From NCBI RefSeq assembly GCF_000708265.2, contig NZ_JCKI01000007.1, positions 124,001-188,000 on the forward strand: 64,000 nt of DNA. The letters run 5' to 3'. This document shows positions 55,656 through 64,000 of this stretch, piece after piece. Position numbers and translations under genes: made by a program. The notes below the pieces were generated by a model that saw nothing but the letters and a program-made list of their open reading frames with translations, was not told where the DNA came from and made no database searches. Origin of the DNA: Pedobacter sp. R20-19 (GTDB taxonomy: Bacteria; Bacteroidota; Bacteroidia; Sphingobacteriales; Sphingobacteriaceae). Position 1 is the stretch's first letter. Every line of letters starts with the position of its first letter.

Positions 55656-56144
55656 CTAAGATTTCCGTAATACTATAGATAATTTATTTCCAAAAAAACT
55701 ACTTTGATTGGAGCGTTCAGTAAGCTTAAAATCAAAAGAATATTTACCATCTTTTGGTACGGTAAACTTCTTGCTTTCCGTTTCATACTCATGTACGGTA
55801 TAATAAATGGTGCTATCACCTTCAGAGCTGCTTTCATTGTTAGATTCCTTTGTTTTTTTAGAATTGATTACATGATCCTGAGCATCCACATTTAAACTAT
55901 CAAAAAGAATGGACTGGCCTTTATTTTCAATATTATATTTCACTCTAAATGTTGATCCTTCACCTTTACTACTTTTCAAAACTTTAGACCAAATGGTTAC
56001 CACATCGCCTTTTTTCAGGCTTATGTTTTCTGCCGATGCAATTTCACCTAGTGTTAACTCCAATACGGTTAATTCCTTACCTATAGGATTACAAGAACTT
56101 AAGCCTAAAATAAATAAGGCTGAAAACAGATAATTTCTATACAT
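55656..56144 (-). CDS. Uncharacterised lipoprotein
   Basis: This is a 162-residue lipoprotein with lipobox LGLSSCNP (Cys about residue 18). The mature part is a predicted beta sandwich (KGDVVTIWSKVLKSSKGEGS, FRVKYNIENKGQS, KYSFDFKLTERSN), as in ligand-binding or capping domains. I do not recognise a family. It is the second gene of a two-gene unit with the lipoprotein at 56157-57332 (12 bp between). Confidence 0.65.
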   Translation of the reverse strand: MYRNYLFSALFILGLSSCNPIGKELTVLELTLGEIASAENISLKKGDVVTIWSKVLKSSKGEGSTFRVKYNIENKGQSILFDSLNVDAQDHVINSKKTKESNNESSSEGDSTIYYTVHEYETESKKFTVPKDGKYSFDFKLTERSNQSSFFGNKLSIVLRKS

Positions 56145-56156
56145 TTTTCTGGGCGG

Positions 56157-57332
56157 TTATGGGTTAGCTGTTGTATTTAGGGTGTAGTGTTTACTAAAAT
56201 AGCTGAACATTTTTACAAAAAAATCAGCATCGGATGGAGATAGGTCTTTATCAGTTTTAAGTATAAAAGTTTTTCCCTTATAATCAACAGGACAAAACAC
56301 AGTTGTTTCCTTACGTGATATGCTTCCATCATCATTTTTCGAACTCGCTATAACCACATAACAGCCCATCTCTTCCTTTAACTGATAAGAAAACTGGCTG
56401 TCCAAACGAAGAATTTCAGGCCTGGAATAATAATCCGTTTCACTGATTTTATTGGCTTTAAGCTGATCTACACCTTTATAGAAACTGAGCAGTTCATCAG
56501 GTGATGGCCTGAATAACTTAACAAAAGTATAGTTGCCTGGTGTTCTTGGCGAAGACTGTTCATTAGGTTCCAGAAAAAATTTAAGTTCTTTCTCAATCTT
56601 ACTAAACATACCATTTATCCAATTTATTTCTAAAACGGGCATATGCTGAACGTAATCGTTCCAAGATGTAAATTTTACAGGTGGATAATCCATTGCCGTT
56701 AAGCTTTTTGCATGTTTTACAAGGAGTAAAGAAAGTGCTAGCTTTTGCTTTTTAGGATACTTCTGTGTCCAGCTGATTTCTCCCTTATAAAAAATGAAGC
56801 ACTTTTTCATGTCATCATAATGGATACTATAAGTAAAGAAAGTATCGCCCTGAACATAAATAACACTATTTTCATCTTCATAATAAACAGCATCTATCCT
56901 TTCATTGCTCGCTTTTAAATCATCGATCGAAAATTGCTTTGGATCGTTTCCAGGAACAATGTAAACCTCTTCCGAATAAAGCCCTTCACTTCTGGTAAAA
57001 AAATTATTTAAACTAACATTTAAGAAGCTCGAATCAATTTTTGTAAGGTCTATATCCCCCAATACGATTTCTTTTGAACTCATCTTACTCACTTCAAAAT
57101 CGCTGTTTTCCGGAATGGTGATGGAATAGCGCTGATCAACTAAAACTGTTTTCAAAGGCACTTTTATATTCATCATCTGCTGGTATTCAGCCTTGGAAAC
57201 TTCCTCGATATCATCAGCAGATGAAACTTCATCTAGGTCTGTTTTCACCACCCTTTTACAAGACGTCAAAAACAGGACAGACAGAAGACCAAATAACAAT
57301 AGATTTTTAAAGAAACTGGAGCGTAAATTCAT
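56157..57332 (-). CDS. Uncharacterised lipoprotein
   Basis: This is a 391-residue lipoprotein with lipobox LFLTSCKR (Cys about residue 25 from the ATG at 57332; ATGs at 57335 and 57356 are alternatives). It is a mixed alpha/beta protein with YSITIPENSDFEVSKMSSKE and FVKLFRPSPDELLSFYKGVDQ; no known domain is evident. It begins the two-gene unit with the smaller lipoprotein. A role in envelope maintenance is only a guess from localisation. Confidence 0.62.
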   Translation of the reverse strand: MNLRSSFFKNLLLFGLLSVLFLTSCKRVVKTDLDEVSSADDIEEVSKAEYQQMMNIKVPLKTVLVDQRYSITIPENSDFEVSKMSSKEIVLGDIDLTKIDSSFLNVSLNNFFTRSEGLYSEEVYIVPGNDPKQFSIDDLKASNERIDAVYYEDENSVIYVQGDTFFTYSIHYDDMKKCFIFYKGEISWTQKYPKKQKLALSLLLVKHAKSLTAMDYPPVKFTSWNDYVQHMPVLEINWINGMFSKIEKELKFFLEPNEQSSPRTPGNYTFVKLFRPSPDELLSFYKGVDQLKANKISETDYYSRPEILRLDSQFSYQLKEEMGCYVVIASSKNDDGSISRKETTVFCPVDYKGKTFILKTDKDLSPSDADFFVKMFSYFSKHYTLNTTANP

Positions 57333-57527
57333 CATAATTGTTTTGAAGATAATCAAATATAGAATAAACCTGTTAATTACGCCTTATCTTTATGTCAATC
57401 AGTATTGCAAACAATTCATTGTTTAATGAAGCAATCTTAATAGGGTTCTAAGCATCTAACTTTCATTTTTTTGCGTATGGTGCGTGCCGATATTATCAAA
57501 TCTATGCCTCAAAAATTTAATACGTGC

Positions 57528-59075
57528 TTAATTATATTCTTTCTCTTCTTCTATTTCCTGATTAATCAGTTCATTTATATCGATTTTAGCGCCTTCCAGT
57601 AAGAAAACACTTGCGCCAAATTCTCTTGAAAATGGATTTTTTACTTCCCCAATTTTAGTGATCTTTTCAAAAAGGGGTTGCTCCTTCTTCCTTTCTGGAT
57701 CTTCATCATAAGTACCCTGAATTAAAATTACATCTTTAATTGGCTTATCCATTTTAAACCAATAGAGATAATCAGCATTGTATGATACCGCATTTGTATT
57801 TTTAAATTTAGAGTAATAATTAATAGCACCAGCTTGCCCATAGTTATCTGCACGCACCAGTAGTGCTGATTTATCCTTAACCTTTGCATAGGCAATATCT
57901 GTTAAGGCAGCCATTTCTTTCCAACCCTGCATATCTGCATAATCTTGTGGTAATTGATGATTTTTTCCATCTTCCCAGTGTAACAATCCAACTCTTTCAA
58001 AACGATCGTGATTTGCAATAATCTGTTCAGGAGAATAGATTGGCATGATTAAAGGCAATGCATAAATAAACAACCCAATGTTAAAAGCCAGAAGCAAAGC
58101 AATCCATACATAGCGTTTGTAAAGAATAATCCCAAAATAAGTTGCTCCGAAGGCGAGTAATACAGGATATAAACCCAAAGCATAATAATCTTTAGCCCTG
58201 AAATAGCTAAAAATAACCATGGTGAAAAGGTAAGTTAAAATCACCCATCGGTACTTGGCAAATGGCTTATAAAAAATCAATGCACCTATTCCACCAAGTA
58301 GAATAAAAATACTGGTGGCAAAAAACAGCAATTGATTGATAAAGAAATCGACCCGATTAACGTGAATGAGCTGGGTTTTCTCCAGTAACTTCATATGAGT
58401 AAGTACTGGAAAATCATGGGTAATCTGCCATATTATATTCGGAGAAATGATCATCAAGGCGATCATAATTGCTAAATACAAATGCTTATTGGCAAATATT
58501 TTTTTATTCGGGCTGATGATTATTGCAGGCAACATGCCCATAATCAAAAAAAGAATATTGTATTTATTTAAGAAACCAAGTGCAAATGAAATTGCAAAAT
58601 AATATAAATACTTAGGTGCCGTTTGATCAAAATACTTAATCAAATAATAAAAACAAGCTGTCCAGGCCAGCACATCAAAAGAATTGGGTTGATAGAGTGT
58701 ATTCAGCCTTAAAAGTAAAGAGCATATGCAAGCAACAGCAACGAAACATTTGGCTAACAGATTTCCTTTAAAATGTGCTACAATTCTCCAGCTAAAAAAA
58801 ATAGTTAGTGCCCCAAATAAAGCAGGGAAAAATTTCACCCAAAACAGGCCATTACCCAACCACTTAATCATTAAAGAAAACAATGAAGTTAACGGCGGTA
58901 CAGAAGTAAAACCAGCAGCCAGATGGTTGGCCTGATCAAGATGCAAAAACTCATCACGCTGAAGTTCATAAACTGAATTAACCAATACAAAAGATAAAAC
59001 GATCTTTAAAAGCAAGAAAAAAGTAAGGGCACTATATTCTATCAGTCGGTTCGGACTTTTACCTTCCATATTCAT
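57528..59075 (-). CDS. GT39/ArnT-type glycosyltransferase-like membrane protein
   Basis: This 515-residue polytopic protein has about twelve helices and a C-terminal periplasmic domain. The first loop contains YELQRDEFLHLDQANHLAAG, with the Asp-Glu pair that binds the metal in dolichol- or polyprenol-phosphate-dependent PMT_2/GT39 enzymes. The luminal loop ends in DWxxL-like hydrophobics. The enzyme should transfer a sugar from a polyprenyl-phosphate donor to a lipid or protein acceptor; the donor sugar is unknown. It lies 87 bp downstream of dtd on the same strand. Confidence 0.82.
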   Translation of the reverse strand: MNMEGKSPNRLIEYSALTFFLLLKIVLSFVLVNSVYELQRDEFLHLDQANHLAAGFTSVPPLTSLFSLMIKWLGNGLFWVKFFPALFGALTIFFSWRIVAHFKGNLLAKCFVAVACICSLLLRLNTLYQPNSFDVLAWTACFYYLIKYFDQTAPKYLYYFAISFALGFLNKYNILFLIMGMLPAIIISPNKKIFANKHLYLAIMIALMIISPNIIWQITHDFPVLTHMKLLEKTQLIHVNRVDFFINQLLFFATSIFILLGGIGALIFYKPFAKYRWVILTYLFTMVIFSYFRAKDYYALGLYPVLLAFGATYFGIILYKRYVWIALLLAFNIGLFIYALPLIMPIYSPEQIIANHDRFERVGLLHWEDGKNHQLPQDYADMQGWKEMAALTDIAYAKVKDKSALLVRADNYGQAGAINYYSKFKNTNAVSYNADYLYWFKMDKPIKDVILIQGTYDEDPERKKEQPLFEKITKIGEVKNPFSREFGASVFLLEGAKIDINELINQEIEEEKEYN

Positions 59076-59162
59076 TTAGGGCAATAATTTATTGAAACAG
59101 ATTAATTACCACTTTGACAGATAATAGCATAACTAGTTACGATTGTAACGTTTAAATCTAAT

Positions 59163-59615
59163 TTATTCCTTGTTCTTCGTGTCGATAATAATGGTAACGG
59201 GTCCATCATTTAATAAGGCAATTTTCATATCAGCGCCAAAAACTCCGGTTTTCACTTTTTTACCAAGCAACGCTGATAGCTTTACAATCATTTTTTCATA
59301 CAATGGAATAGCCACATCAGGTCTGGCCGCTCTGGTAAATCCAGGTCGGTTTCCTTTTTTAGTTGAAGAGAAGAGGGTAAACTGACTAATCAACAGAATG
59401 TCTCCATCGATATCTGCTAATGCCTTATTCATCATTCCATTTTCATCACCAAAAACACGCATGCCAATGATTTTCTGTGCCAACCAATCTAAATCTTCTA
59501 AAGTATCAGTTTCCTCAATACCCAATAAAACTAGAAACCCGTAATCTATTGCCCCTGTAATTTCTTCATCAACTGTGCAACTTGCCTGTGTAACTCTTTG
59601 TAAAACTGCCCGCAT
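59163..59615 (-). CDS. dtd: D-aminoacyl-tRNA deacylase
   Basis: This 150-residue enzyme removes D-amino acids (and Gly from tRNA-Ala) mis-attached to tRNA. The two family motifs are intact: SQFTL near residue 78 and the Gly-cisPro motif NDGPVTI near residue 137. It starts MRAVLQRVTQASC, typical for the family. The length is normal. Its start region overlaps the promoter for the divergent gene at 59644 (29 bp between starts). Confidence 0.97.
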   Translation of the reverse strand: MRAVLQRVTQASCTVDEEITGAIDYGFLVLLGIEETDTLEDLDWLAQKIIGMRVFGDENGMMNKALADIDGDILLISQFTLFSSTKKGNRPGFTRAARPDVAIPLYEKMIVKLSALLGKKVKTGVFGADMKIALLNDGPVTIIIDTKNKE

Positions 59616-59629
59616 TTTATATACTTTTG
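59597..59629 (+). promoter_or_regulatory. Candidate Bacteroidota promoter for the 59644 gene
   Basis: TTTG at 59597-59600 and TACTTTTG at 59622-59629 are 21 nt apart, matching the -33/-7 architecture of Bacteroidota sigma-A promoters. A start site about 7 nt later would leave a leader of roughly 8 nt. Confidence 0.6.
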
Positions 59630-59643
59630 CTCAATAAATTGAT

Positions 59644-60669
59644 ATGCGCAAGATAAGTATTTTAGTGATTTTTGTATTTCTCATCTTCGGCTGTAAACGA
59701 AAATCAATCGTTCATCCAACCTTTTATTATTGGAGAACTGATTATCAAAACCAGAAAGACGAAACCAGTTATCTTGATCAATTTAAATCAAAATCTTTGT
59801 ATGTGAGGATCATGGATGTAGATTATAATACAGATCTGCAACAGCCTGTACCCATATCACCAATTAAATTTTCTAATCCCTTACCTCAGCAGGTAAATAT
59901 TATTCCGGTTGTTTTTTTGGTTAATAATATATTCAATCATTTAGATTCTAGCCAAAACAAATGGCTGGCCGATCGGATTGCCAATTTTGTAGATGCCAAA
60001 GTAAAACAAGCCGGAAAACAAAATTACGCAGAGCTTCAAATCGATTGCGATTGGACAAAAAATACCAGGGACAGGTATTTTAATTTTCTTAAAAAATTAG
60101 CCGCCCATCCCCTTTTAAAAGGTAAAAACATTTCGGTTACACTACGTTTGCATCAGGTAAAAAACGTGATTACCAGTGGCATTCCACCCGTTAAAAAAGC
60201 CATGCTGATGTGTTACAATATGGGCAATCTGAGGAAGTATGGTAACCAAAATTCCATTCTTGATCAGCGTGAAATGGATCTCTACCTGAAAGATGATCTG
60301 GAAAATTATCCACTAAAATTAGATGTTGCTTTGCCTTTATTTGAATGGGCTGTGGTATTCAGAAAAAAAGAATATGCAGGAATTTCTAAGCGAATAAGCA
60401 AAACACAGATCAAGAATAAAAGATTATTTAAGCAAAGGGGAAAATCTATTTTGTATGATTTGTTAACAGATTATCCTGCAGCAGGATTAAAACGCGGCGA
60501 TGTCATCCGATGGGAAGAAATTTCTGCCAATGATTTACTTTCAACATCTGATTTTTTATCCCGACATTTAAAACCAGAAGAACGAAACCTGGTTTTCTAT
60601 CATCTAGATTCCGATCTTTTAAAACATTTTACGAATGAAGACTTTTACAAAATCATCAATAATTTTTAG
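59644..60669 (+). CDS. Uncharacterised lipoprotein, possibly GH18-like TIM barrel
   Basis: This is a 341-residue lipoprotein with lipobox FLIFGCKR (Cys17). The mature part shows alternating strands and helices: LYVRIMDVDYN, VNIIPVVFLVNN, YAELQIDCDWTKNTRDRYFN and KKAMLMCYNMGNL. They resemble successive strands of a TIM barrel, and QIDCDW recalls the DxDxE strand of GH18-like proteins, but no glycosidase motif is complete. I do not recognise a named family. It overlaps the next gene by 35 bp, so the two act as a unit. Confidence 0.65.
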   Translation: MRKISILVIFVFLIFGCKRKSIVHPTFYYWRTDYQNQKDETSYLDQFKSKSLYVRIMDVDYNTDLQQPVPISPIKFSNPLPQQVNIIPVVFLVNNIFNHLDSSQNKWLADRIANFVDAKVKQAGKQNYAELQIDCDWTKNTRDRYFNFLKKLAAHPLLKGKNISVTLRLHQVKNVITSGIPPVKKAMLMCYNMGNLRKYGNQNSILDQREMDLYLKDDLENYPLKLDVALPLFEWAVVFRKKEYAGISKRISKTQIKNKRLFKQRGKSILYDLLTDYPAAGLKRGDVIRWEEISANDLLSTSDFLSRHLKPEERNLVFYHLDSDLLKHFTNEDFYKIINNF

Positions 60670-63088
60670 CATTTTCTTGCTTACTTTTTTTGGAGAAATC
60701 GCCGTTAACATTGCCTGTGGTCCGGAGGCCGATCCCTATGACTATTACGTAAGTTATTTCCATAATAACATTCAGGGCGACACCTACAAACCCTTTTCCT
60801 ATAATGCCAATGTATATTTATATGATGATAATGAAGTGGAAGATGAAACGCAGATAAACAGCCAAGAATGGGCAAAATACACAGGTGCCTCAGTAGAAGA
60901 TGTATACCGCATCATGTATCAAACGGACAGCCTTACAGAAACCCAACTTCAGCAATTTGCTAGTAAAACCCTACGAAAACTGCCTGATAGTTTATATAAA
61001 AACACATTCATTAAAGCTTTACTTAAGAATAAGCTGGCAATGAAATATTTTTTATTTGCTAAAAGCTGCGAACCATTGACCGTTATTCATTATAACCTGT
61101 GGGATCCAATGCCGCGAGATACAGCAGCCATGGATAAAAAAGCAAATGAAGCGATAACCTTTATTAAAAAAGTAAAACGAGATGAGTTTTTAAAATTGCG
61201 TTACGCCTATCAGGCAGAACGTTTATTCCATTATGCCGCAAATGAGGAGCAGAGTATCAATGTTTATGAAAATTACATTAAAACAAGCCAGGTTAATTCT
61301 GCTGTTAAAAACTGGGGGCTGGCAGTTTATGCAGGTGCCATTCGGCATTCTGGTAAACCTATAGAGGCAGCATACCTTTTTGCAAAGGTTTTCGAGCAAA
61401 GTCCGGAACGAAGAATTCAGGCTTACAAAAATTATTTTTATACCAGCAGCAAAATAGAAGATGTGCTTAAACTTGCACAAAATGATCAGGATAGGGCTAC
61501 TATTTATGCCATTAATTCTTTTGGAAATTCCGATATCAACATTAAAAACCTGGAGAAGATTTACCAGCTTGAGCCTGCAAGTTTATTAAACGGAGCCCTC
61601 TTGGTTAGGGAAGTGAATAAACTGGAAGAGCGCTTAAATAACTCCAGCGACATTTCAAGAGGTTATTATGGAAGTTATTTCAGTCGATATAATGATCTTG
61701 ACAACGACAGCTTAAGGAAAAAAAATATTAAAAACTTAACGGATGTGAAGCAGTTTGCTTTAAAGCTGGCTGCCGAAAAGAAATATCCGCAGCCGGAGTT
61801 GGGCACCATTACCGCGGCCTATCTTTCCTGGATGGAGGATCGAAACGATTTGGCTGCAGAATACCTCAATCAGCTTAATCCCAATCAATTGCCCGAAAGG
61901 TTAAGTGATCAATATCGGATTACAGACTTACTAGTTAGATCTAAAAACATCAGCAAGGGCAATGCTTTTAATAATGATCCTGACTTGGTAGCTACTTTAA
62001 AATGGTTAGATGAAAAGCGCTATGCTGAAAACAAAGAAGACTCTACTGAAAAACGTATTAGCGATAGAGAAAGTACAGATCAACGCTTTACCATCACCAC
62101 CAGAAATTTTTATCAGCAGGTTATGGCACCAGCCTATTTAAAAATGGGCGATACTGCCCTTGCTGCGCTGGCAATGGTTAAGGCAGATATCAATACCGCA
62201 TCGGCAATAAACGCCATATCATTTAACAACATAAGCTATCAAGCCACCGCATTCTGGCAGAATTATTTAACACCAAAAAGTATGGCTGCTCTGGCTAATT
62301 ACAAAGTAAAAAATAGTAACACAGGCTTAACAGGCATGCTTACCCAAGCATTAAACCATATGGCAAATGATGATTTCTACGAGCTTTATGGCACCACCTA
62401 TTTAAGAACCCATCAGTATGAGAAAGCACTGATTTACTTTAAAAAAGTTTCAGCTAGCTACCAGTATTTTTCACCTGATGATTGGTATGCCGATGATAGC
62501 GAAGCCAGGCTGGTTGCCAATCCCTTCATAGAAACTGTAAATGATTACCCCAAAAAATATGCTTCAAATAATCAGCGATTTAATAAAGTAATTTTCGCCA
62601 GGGAAATGGCCCGTTTACAGAAATTAATTGTAACCGATAAAAAGAATGCAGCCCGTTATTATTATCGCATGGCAAATGCTGTTTACCAAACCGGCTATTA
62701 TGGCAATTCATGGTTTTTGATTAGTTATGATTGGAGCACTTATGCCAATGAACAAAAACCACAATACAATTATGATGTAGATTATAAGTTGGCTAAAACA
62801 GCTGCCGTATGGTATGCAAAGGCAATGGCTTTAAGTACAAATCCAGATTTTAAAGCTAAATGCACTTTTATGCTTGCCAAATGTGCCCAAAAGCAAATTA
62901 TCAGTAATGCTGACTATTCTGCTTACAGTTATTATGACACCAAAAGCAAAGCCTATAAGGATTTTATAGCAGCTAATTATAACAATCCCTATTTTAAAGA
63001 ACTGAAAACAAAGTACGCGAAAACACCTTTTTATAGAATCGCAGTAAATGAATGTAGCTATCTGGAAGATTTTATTGCTGGGAAGTAA
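60635..63088 (+). CDS. Large uncharacterised exported repeat-type protein
   Basis: This is an 817-residue exported protein; the signal ends near GEIAVNIACG (residue 20-30). An N-terminal aromatic-rich segment (ADPYDYYVSYFHNNIQ) is followed by a long run of TPR- or SEL-like helix pairs (for example EAAYLFAKVFEQSPERRIQ, EYLNQLNPNQLPERLSDQY, YEKALIYFKKVSASYQYF). No catalytic motif is visible. The 35-bp overlap with the lipoprotein upstream indicates translational coupling. Function unknown; a scaffold or surface complex with the upstream protein is a reasonable inference. Confidence 0.68.
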   Translation: MKTFTKSSIIFSIFLLTFFGEIAVNIACGPEADPYDYYVSYFHNNIQGDTYKPFSYNANVYLYDDNEVEDETQINSQEWAKYTGASVEDVYRIMYQTDSLTETQLQQFASKTLRKLPDSLYKNTFIKALLKNKLAMKYFLFAKSCEPLTVIHYNLWDPMPRDTAAMDKKANEAITFIKKVKRDEFLKLRYAYQAERLFHYAANEEQSINVYENYIKTSQVNSAVKNWGLAVYAGAIRHSGKPIEAAYLFAKVFEQSPERRIQAYKNYFYTSSKIEDVLKLAQNDQDRATIYAINSFGNSDINIKNLEKIYQLEPASLLNGALLVREVNKLEERLNNSSDISRGYYGSYFSRYNDLDNDSLRKKNIKNLTDVKQFALKLAAEKKYPQPELGTITAAYLSWMEDRNDLAAEYLNQLNPNQLPERLSDQYRITDLLVRSKNISKGNAFNNDPDLVATLKWLDEKRYAENKEDSTEKRISDRESTDQRFTITTRNFYQQVMAPAYLKMGDTALAALAMVKADINTASAINAISFNNISYQATAFWQNYLTPKSMAALANYKVKNSNTGLTGMLTQALNHMANDDFYELYGTTYLRTHQYEKALIYFKKVSASYQYFSPDDWYADDSEARLVANPFIETVNDYPKKYASNNQRFNKVIFAREMARLQKLIVTDKKNAARYYYRMANAVYQTGYYGNSWFLISYDWSTYANEQKPQYNYDVDYKLAKTAAVWYAKAMALSTNPDFKAKCTFMLAKCAQKQIISNADYSAYSYYDTKSKAYKDFIAANYNNPYFKELKTKYAKTPFYRIAVNECSYLEDFIAGK

Positions 63089-63099
63089 GCGTAAAAGCT

Positions 63100-63192
63100 A
63101 AAAGGCAAAAGCAGAAAAGTTAATGCAGAATTGGAAAGTCAAAGCAAGATAATGAGCATGATGCTATCTTCACTTTAACCTTTCTGCTTTAA
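63100..63192. repeat. Self-complementary array between convergent genes
   Basis: AAAGCAGAAAAGTTAA (63108-63123) and TTAACCTTTCTGCTTT (63175-63190) are complementary over 16 bp with one mismatch. More AAAGC/GCAGAAA words lie between them. It could act as a terminator for both convergent genes. Confidence 0.55.
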
Positions 63193-63207
63193 ATTTAACT
63201 AAAGATT

Positions 63208-64000
63208 CTACCATCTGATTAATGCACTCGCCCAGGTGAAACCAGATCCAAAGGCAGCAAGGCAAACCAGATCGCCATTTTTGATTTTTCCCGCTTCCCA
63301 AGCTTCGCATAAAGCAATCGGAACTGATGCAGCTGTGGTATTTCCGTACTTCTGGATGTTATTGAAAACCTGGTCGTCATTTAAGCCTAATAGATTCTGC
63401 ACATACTGACTGATGCGAAGATTTGCCTGATGTGGTACCAGCAGATTGATATCTTTTTCGGTAAGATTATTAGCGACCAAAGCCTCACGAATTACCTCAG
63501 GAAATTTAACCACAGCTTTTTTAAACACTGATGGGCCATCCATATATGGCAAAACAGCACCACTCGCTAAAATTTCTGTTGTCATAAATAAACCACCCAA
63601 TTCCTGATCAGGAAAAGCTGGTTTATCTTTCATCCATTTATTAGCATGTGATCCTGGATAATGCATTGCTAAAATTTCTGCATCAGCACCATCACTATGT
63701 AGATGCGTACTCAAAATACCCTTATCTGTTTCATCTGTAGGCTGCAATACGACTGCACCTGCCCCATCACCAAAAATCACAGATACATTTCGGCTTCTGG
63801 TTTCAAAATCCATGGCGAATGAATGTTTCTCACTCCCCACTACCAAAACATTTTTATACATCCCGGTTTTAACAAACTGATCAGCTACTGAAAGGGCATA
63901 AACGAAACCCGAACACTGGTTACGAATATCCAATGCACCAATTTCCCCCATACCCATTTCACGTTGTAATAAAACCCCGCAACCAGGAAAATAATAATCA
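63208..64000 (-). CDS. fabH: 3-oxoacyl-ACP synthase III, N-terminal part beyond the window
   Basis: This is the 3' part of fabH (about 264 residues seen; the start lies beyond position 64000). The enzyme starts fatty acid synthesis by condensing acyl-CoA with malonyl-ACP. The catalytic Cys is in RNQCSGFVYAL, the His in LVPHQANLRI and the Asn in YGNTTAASVP. The frame continues without a stop to the window edge, past the internal ATG at 63957, so that ATG is not the start. It is convergent with the unknown pair upstream. Confidence 0.95.
   Translation of the reverse strand, partial: DYYFPGCGVLLQREMGMGEIGALDIRNQCSGFVYALSVADQFVKTGMYKNVLVVGSEKHSFAMDFETRSRNVSVIFGDGAGAVVLQPTDETDKGILSTHLHSDGADAEILAMHYPGSHANKWMKDKPAFPDQELGGLFMTTEILASGAVLPYMDGPSVFKKAVVKFPEVIREALVANNLTEKDINLLVPHQANLRISQYVQNLLGLNDDQVFNNIQKYGNTTAASVPIALCEAWEAGKIKNGDLVCLAAFGSGFTWASALIRW

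Overview
The window reads as a chromosomal segment of a Bacteroidota bacterium, most likely Sphingobacteriaceae and Pedobacter-like. The base composition is AT-rich, Shine-Dalgarno sequences are almost absent, and several genes carry the Bacteroidota -7 promoter element TAnnTTTG. The gene families also fit: an alternative complex III operon, a TonB-dependent receptor with an STN domain next to a DUF4249-type lipoprotein, DUF4251, DUF4286, LytTR and Rpr-like two-component systems, and an extended SecA with a SEC-C tail. Genus is an inference; no rRNA or tRNA gene was found. Most of the window is ordinary core and housekeeping DNA, with no prophage, CRISPR array, transposase or integrase.

Layout. 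1-7.1 kb (minus): actA-B-C-D-E of the quinol-oxidising alternative complex III, running off the left edge before the expected actF. 7.3-8.3 kb: a bacterial deoxyhypusine-synthase-like protein. 8.5-9.7 kb: an outer-membrane beta-barrel. 9.7-10.7 kb: a 1 kb non-coding stretch with relics, hairpins and repeats. 10.7-16.1 kb: a DUF1345 membrane protein, an O-methyltransferase, a SirB1-like protein plus a GH18 chitinase, a lipoprotein and an alpha/beta hydrolase. 16.1-17.2 kb: prfB with an intact programmed +1 frameshift site. 17.2-24.7 kb: an exported M20 amidohydrolase, pgi, DUF4251, a glutaminyl-cyclase-like lipoprotein, a YraN-like protein and dnaG. 24.9-29.9 kb (minus): a likely five-gene run (SPOR protein, M20 amidohydrolase, unknown exported protein, class C beta-lactamase-like hydrolase, SGNH hydrolase). 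30.1-33.7 kb: TonB-dependent receptor plus lipoprotein. 34.5-37.8 kb: secA. 38-39.8 kb: LytS-like kinase and LytTR regulator. 39.9-46.1 kb: dioxygenase-fold lipoprotein, an unknown protein plus pirin-like cupin, VWA protein plus MoxR-like AAA protein, and a metallophosphoesterase. 46.3-50.6 kb (minus): an S9-peptidase-like lipoprotein that has lost its catalytic Ser and His, followed by an OmpR-type kinase and regulator. 50.9-63.1 kb: TPR protein, GNAT, DUF4286, MazG-like protein, unknown membrane and lipoproteins, GT39-like transferase, dtd, and an overlapping pair of uncharacterised exported proteins. 63.2-64 kb: 3' part of fabH, cut by the window edge.

How the genes work together. The act operon supplies a respiratory complex that oxidises menaquinol. 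The exported hydrolases, receptor, barrel and lipoproteins form the usual nutrient-scavenging envelope of this phylum. prfB, dnaG, secA, dtd and pgi are housekeeping. The most unusual items are the S9 pseudopeptidase encoded with a two-component system, a pair of inverted repeats that supplies the stop codons of two convergent genes, the strong SD-assisted prfB frameshift in a lineage that otherwise ignores SD sequences, a recurring class of self-complementary word arrays at gene ends, and the unknown pair at 59.6-63.1 kb. I did not find a clear previously undescribed multi-gene system; the candidates are listed with their limits.
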